In this document: positions 7,197-8,067 of the stretch, in pieces | Position numbering within the stretch: position 1 is the first letter of the stretch | How the letters are laid out: each line of letters begins with the position of its first letter | Origin: Bacteroidaceae bacterium | GTDB taxonomy: Bacteria; Bacteroidota; Bacteroidia; Bacteroidales; Bacteroidaceae | DNA length: 8,067 nucleotides | Direction of reading: 5' to 3' | Assembly: GCA_028707655.1 (NCBI GenBank) | Contig: JAQWAN010000085.1 | Coordinates: 1 to 8,067 of the forward strand | Translations under genes and position numbers: made by a program | Notes under the pieces: generated by a model | Database searches by the model: none | Seen by the model: the letters and a program-made list of their open reading frames with translations, nothing else | What the model was told of the DNA's origin: nothing

Positions 7197-8067
7197 TTAA
7201 TCCAATTTAAGTACTGCTAAGAATGCCTTTTGCGGTACTTCAACGTTACCAATTTGCTTCATTCGTTTTTTACCTTTTTTCTGTTTTTCGAGTAATTTAC
7301 GTTTACGACTAATATCACCACCATAACATTTTGCGGTTACATCTTTACGCACCGCCTTTACGGTTTCTCTAGAGATAATCTTGGCACCAATAGCAGCTTG
7401 AATAGCGATATCAAATTGTTGGCGAGGAATCAGTTCTTTAAGTTTCTCGCACATATGTTTACCTAAATAGAGTGCATTATCCACATGAGTTAAGGTAGAC
7501 AAAGCATCTACAGGGTCACCATTAAGTAAAATATCAAGTTTAATTAGTTTAGAGGGTCTAAAGCCAGAGGTATGATAATCAAAAGAAGCATATCCCTTAG
7601 AGATACTCTTTAAACGATCATAGAAATCGATTACAATTTCTCCTAGTGGCATCTCATAAAACAGTTCCACACGATTACCCGATATATATTCTTGCTTAAT
7701 CAACTCACCACGTTTTCCAAGACATAAGCTCATGATAGGTCCGATATAATCGGTCGTTGTAATAACAGAAGCTTTAATCATGGGTTCCTCAATGCGGTCA
7801 ATCAAAGTTGGCTCAGGCATTCCACCAGGGTTGTGTACCTCTGTCATCTTTCCATGTTTATCATACACATGATAGGACACATTGGGAACGGTAGTAATCA
7901 CATTCATGTTAAACTCTCGCTCCAAGCGTTCTTGGATAATCTCCATATGCAACAAGCCTAAGAATCCACAACGGAAACCAAAGCCTAAGGCCAATGACGA
8001 CTCCGGCTGAAAGGTAAGAGACGCATCATTAAGTTGCAACTTTTCTAACGAAGCACGGAAATCTTCA
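7197..8067 (-). CDS. lepA: Elongation factor 4 (LepA), C-terminal 289 residues (5' end off window)
   Basis: EF4 is a translational GTPase that binds the ribosome and has been linked to back-translocation and to 30S biogenesis. The frame is open to the right edge. The visible part begins EDFRASLEKLQLNDASL, with no real start codon, and ends at TAA 7197-7199. Family lengths are about 595-600 residues, so the GTP-binding domain and domain II (about 305 residues) lie off the window. Present are the EF-G-like domain III remainder with GFGFRCGFLGLLHMEI, the domain V-like region (including YIGPIMSLCLGKRGE), and the EF4-specific C-terminal domain. The last contains AKCYGGDISRKRKLLEKQK and the basic KKGKKRMKQIGNVEVPQKAF tail that reaches toward the tRNA at the peptidyl-transferase centre. 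No truncation or odd residue is seen. It heads, or is upstream in, the operon with the antiporter (gap 11 bases) and the HAD gene. Confidence 0.97.
   Translation of the reverse strand, partial: EDFRASLEKLQLNDASLTFQPESSLALGFGFRCGFLGLLHMEIIQERLEREFNMNVITTVPNVSYHVYDKHGKMTEVHNPGGMPEPTLIDRIEEPMIKASVITTTDYIGPIMSLCLGKRGELIKQEYISGNRVELFYEMPLGEIVIDFYDRLKSISKGYASFDYHTSGFRPSKLIKLDILLNGDPVDALSTLTHVDNALYLGKHMCEKLKELIPRQQFDIAIQAAIGAKIISRETVKAVRKDVTAKCYGGDISRKRKLLEKQKKGKKRMKQIGNVEVPQKAFLAVLKLD

Noticed and set aside
8037..8039. TTG as the start of a short 280-residue lepA
   Set aside because: The frame continues upstream to the window edge with conserved EF4 residues (EDFRASLEK), so this codon is an internal Leu of a gene cut by the window.

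Overview
The window looks like ordinary core chromosome of an AT-rich member of the Bacteroidetes, most likely the order Bacteroidales. This rests on the protein sequences, which read like Bacteroides/Porphyromonas-type orthologues, on TAnnTTTG-type promoter elements, and on the lack of strong Shine-Dalgarno sequences. I see no mobile elements, tRNA or rRNA genes, CRISPR array or signs of recent transfer.

Layout: positions 1-2292 (minus) carry most of a pyruvate, phosphate dikinase gene (ppdK), whose C-terminal end lies off the left edge. A 196-bp AT-rich divergent intergenic region (2293-2488) separates it from a plus-strand pair at 2489-4919. The pair is a 23S rRNA uracil-C5 methyltransferase of the RlmD/TrmA family, with a TTG start, followed 4 bases later by an RluA-family pseudouridine synthase-like protein with an altered active site. 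A strong hairpin at 4943-4981, with T-runs on both strands, serves as a shared terminator between convergent units. The minus-strand unit, in transcription order, is lepA (elongation factor 4, N-terminal part off the right edge), an NhaD-type sodium/proton antiporter, and a Cof-type HAD phosphatase. Their gaps are only 11 and 18 bases, so they are probably one operon.

How the genes work together: the plus-strand pair looks like a small RNA-modification operon. The minus-strand operon puts a ribosome-associated GTPase next to an ion-homeostasis transporter and a small-molecule phosphatase. PPDK interconverts pyruvate and phosphoenolpyruvate and appears to be transcribed alone from the divergent promoter region.

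The most interesting observation is the RluA-like protein. It keeps the catalytic Asp but has lost the Arg of the HRLD motif and most of the GR-(T/K)-x-QIR motif, which suggests a changed function or loss of catalysis. Other points worth a look are an inverted repeat overlapping the putative ppdK -7 element, phased A-tracts in the divergent region, and a G7 run inside the antiporter gene. I found no clearly novel multi-gene system.
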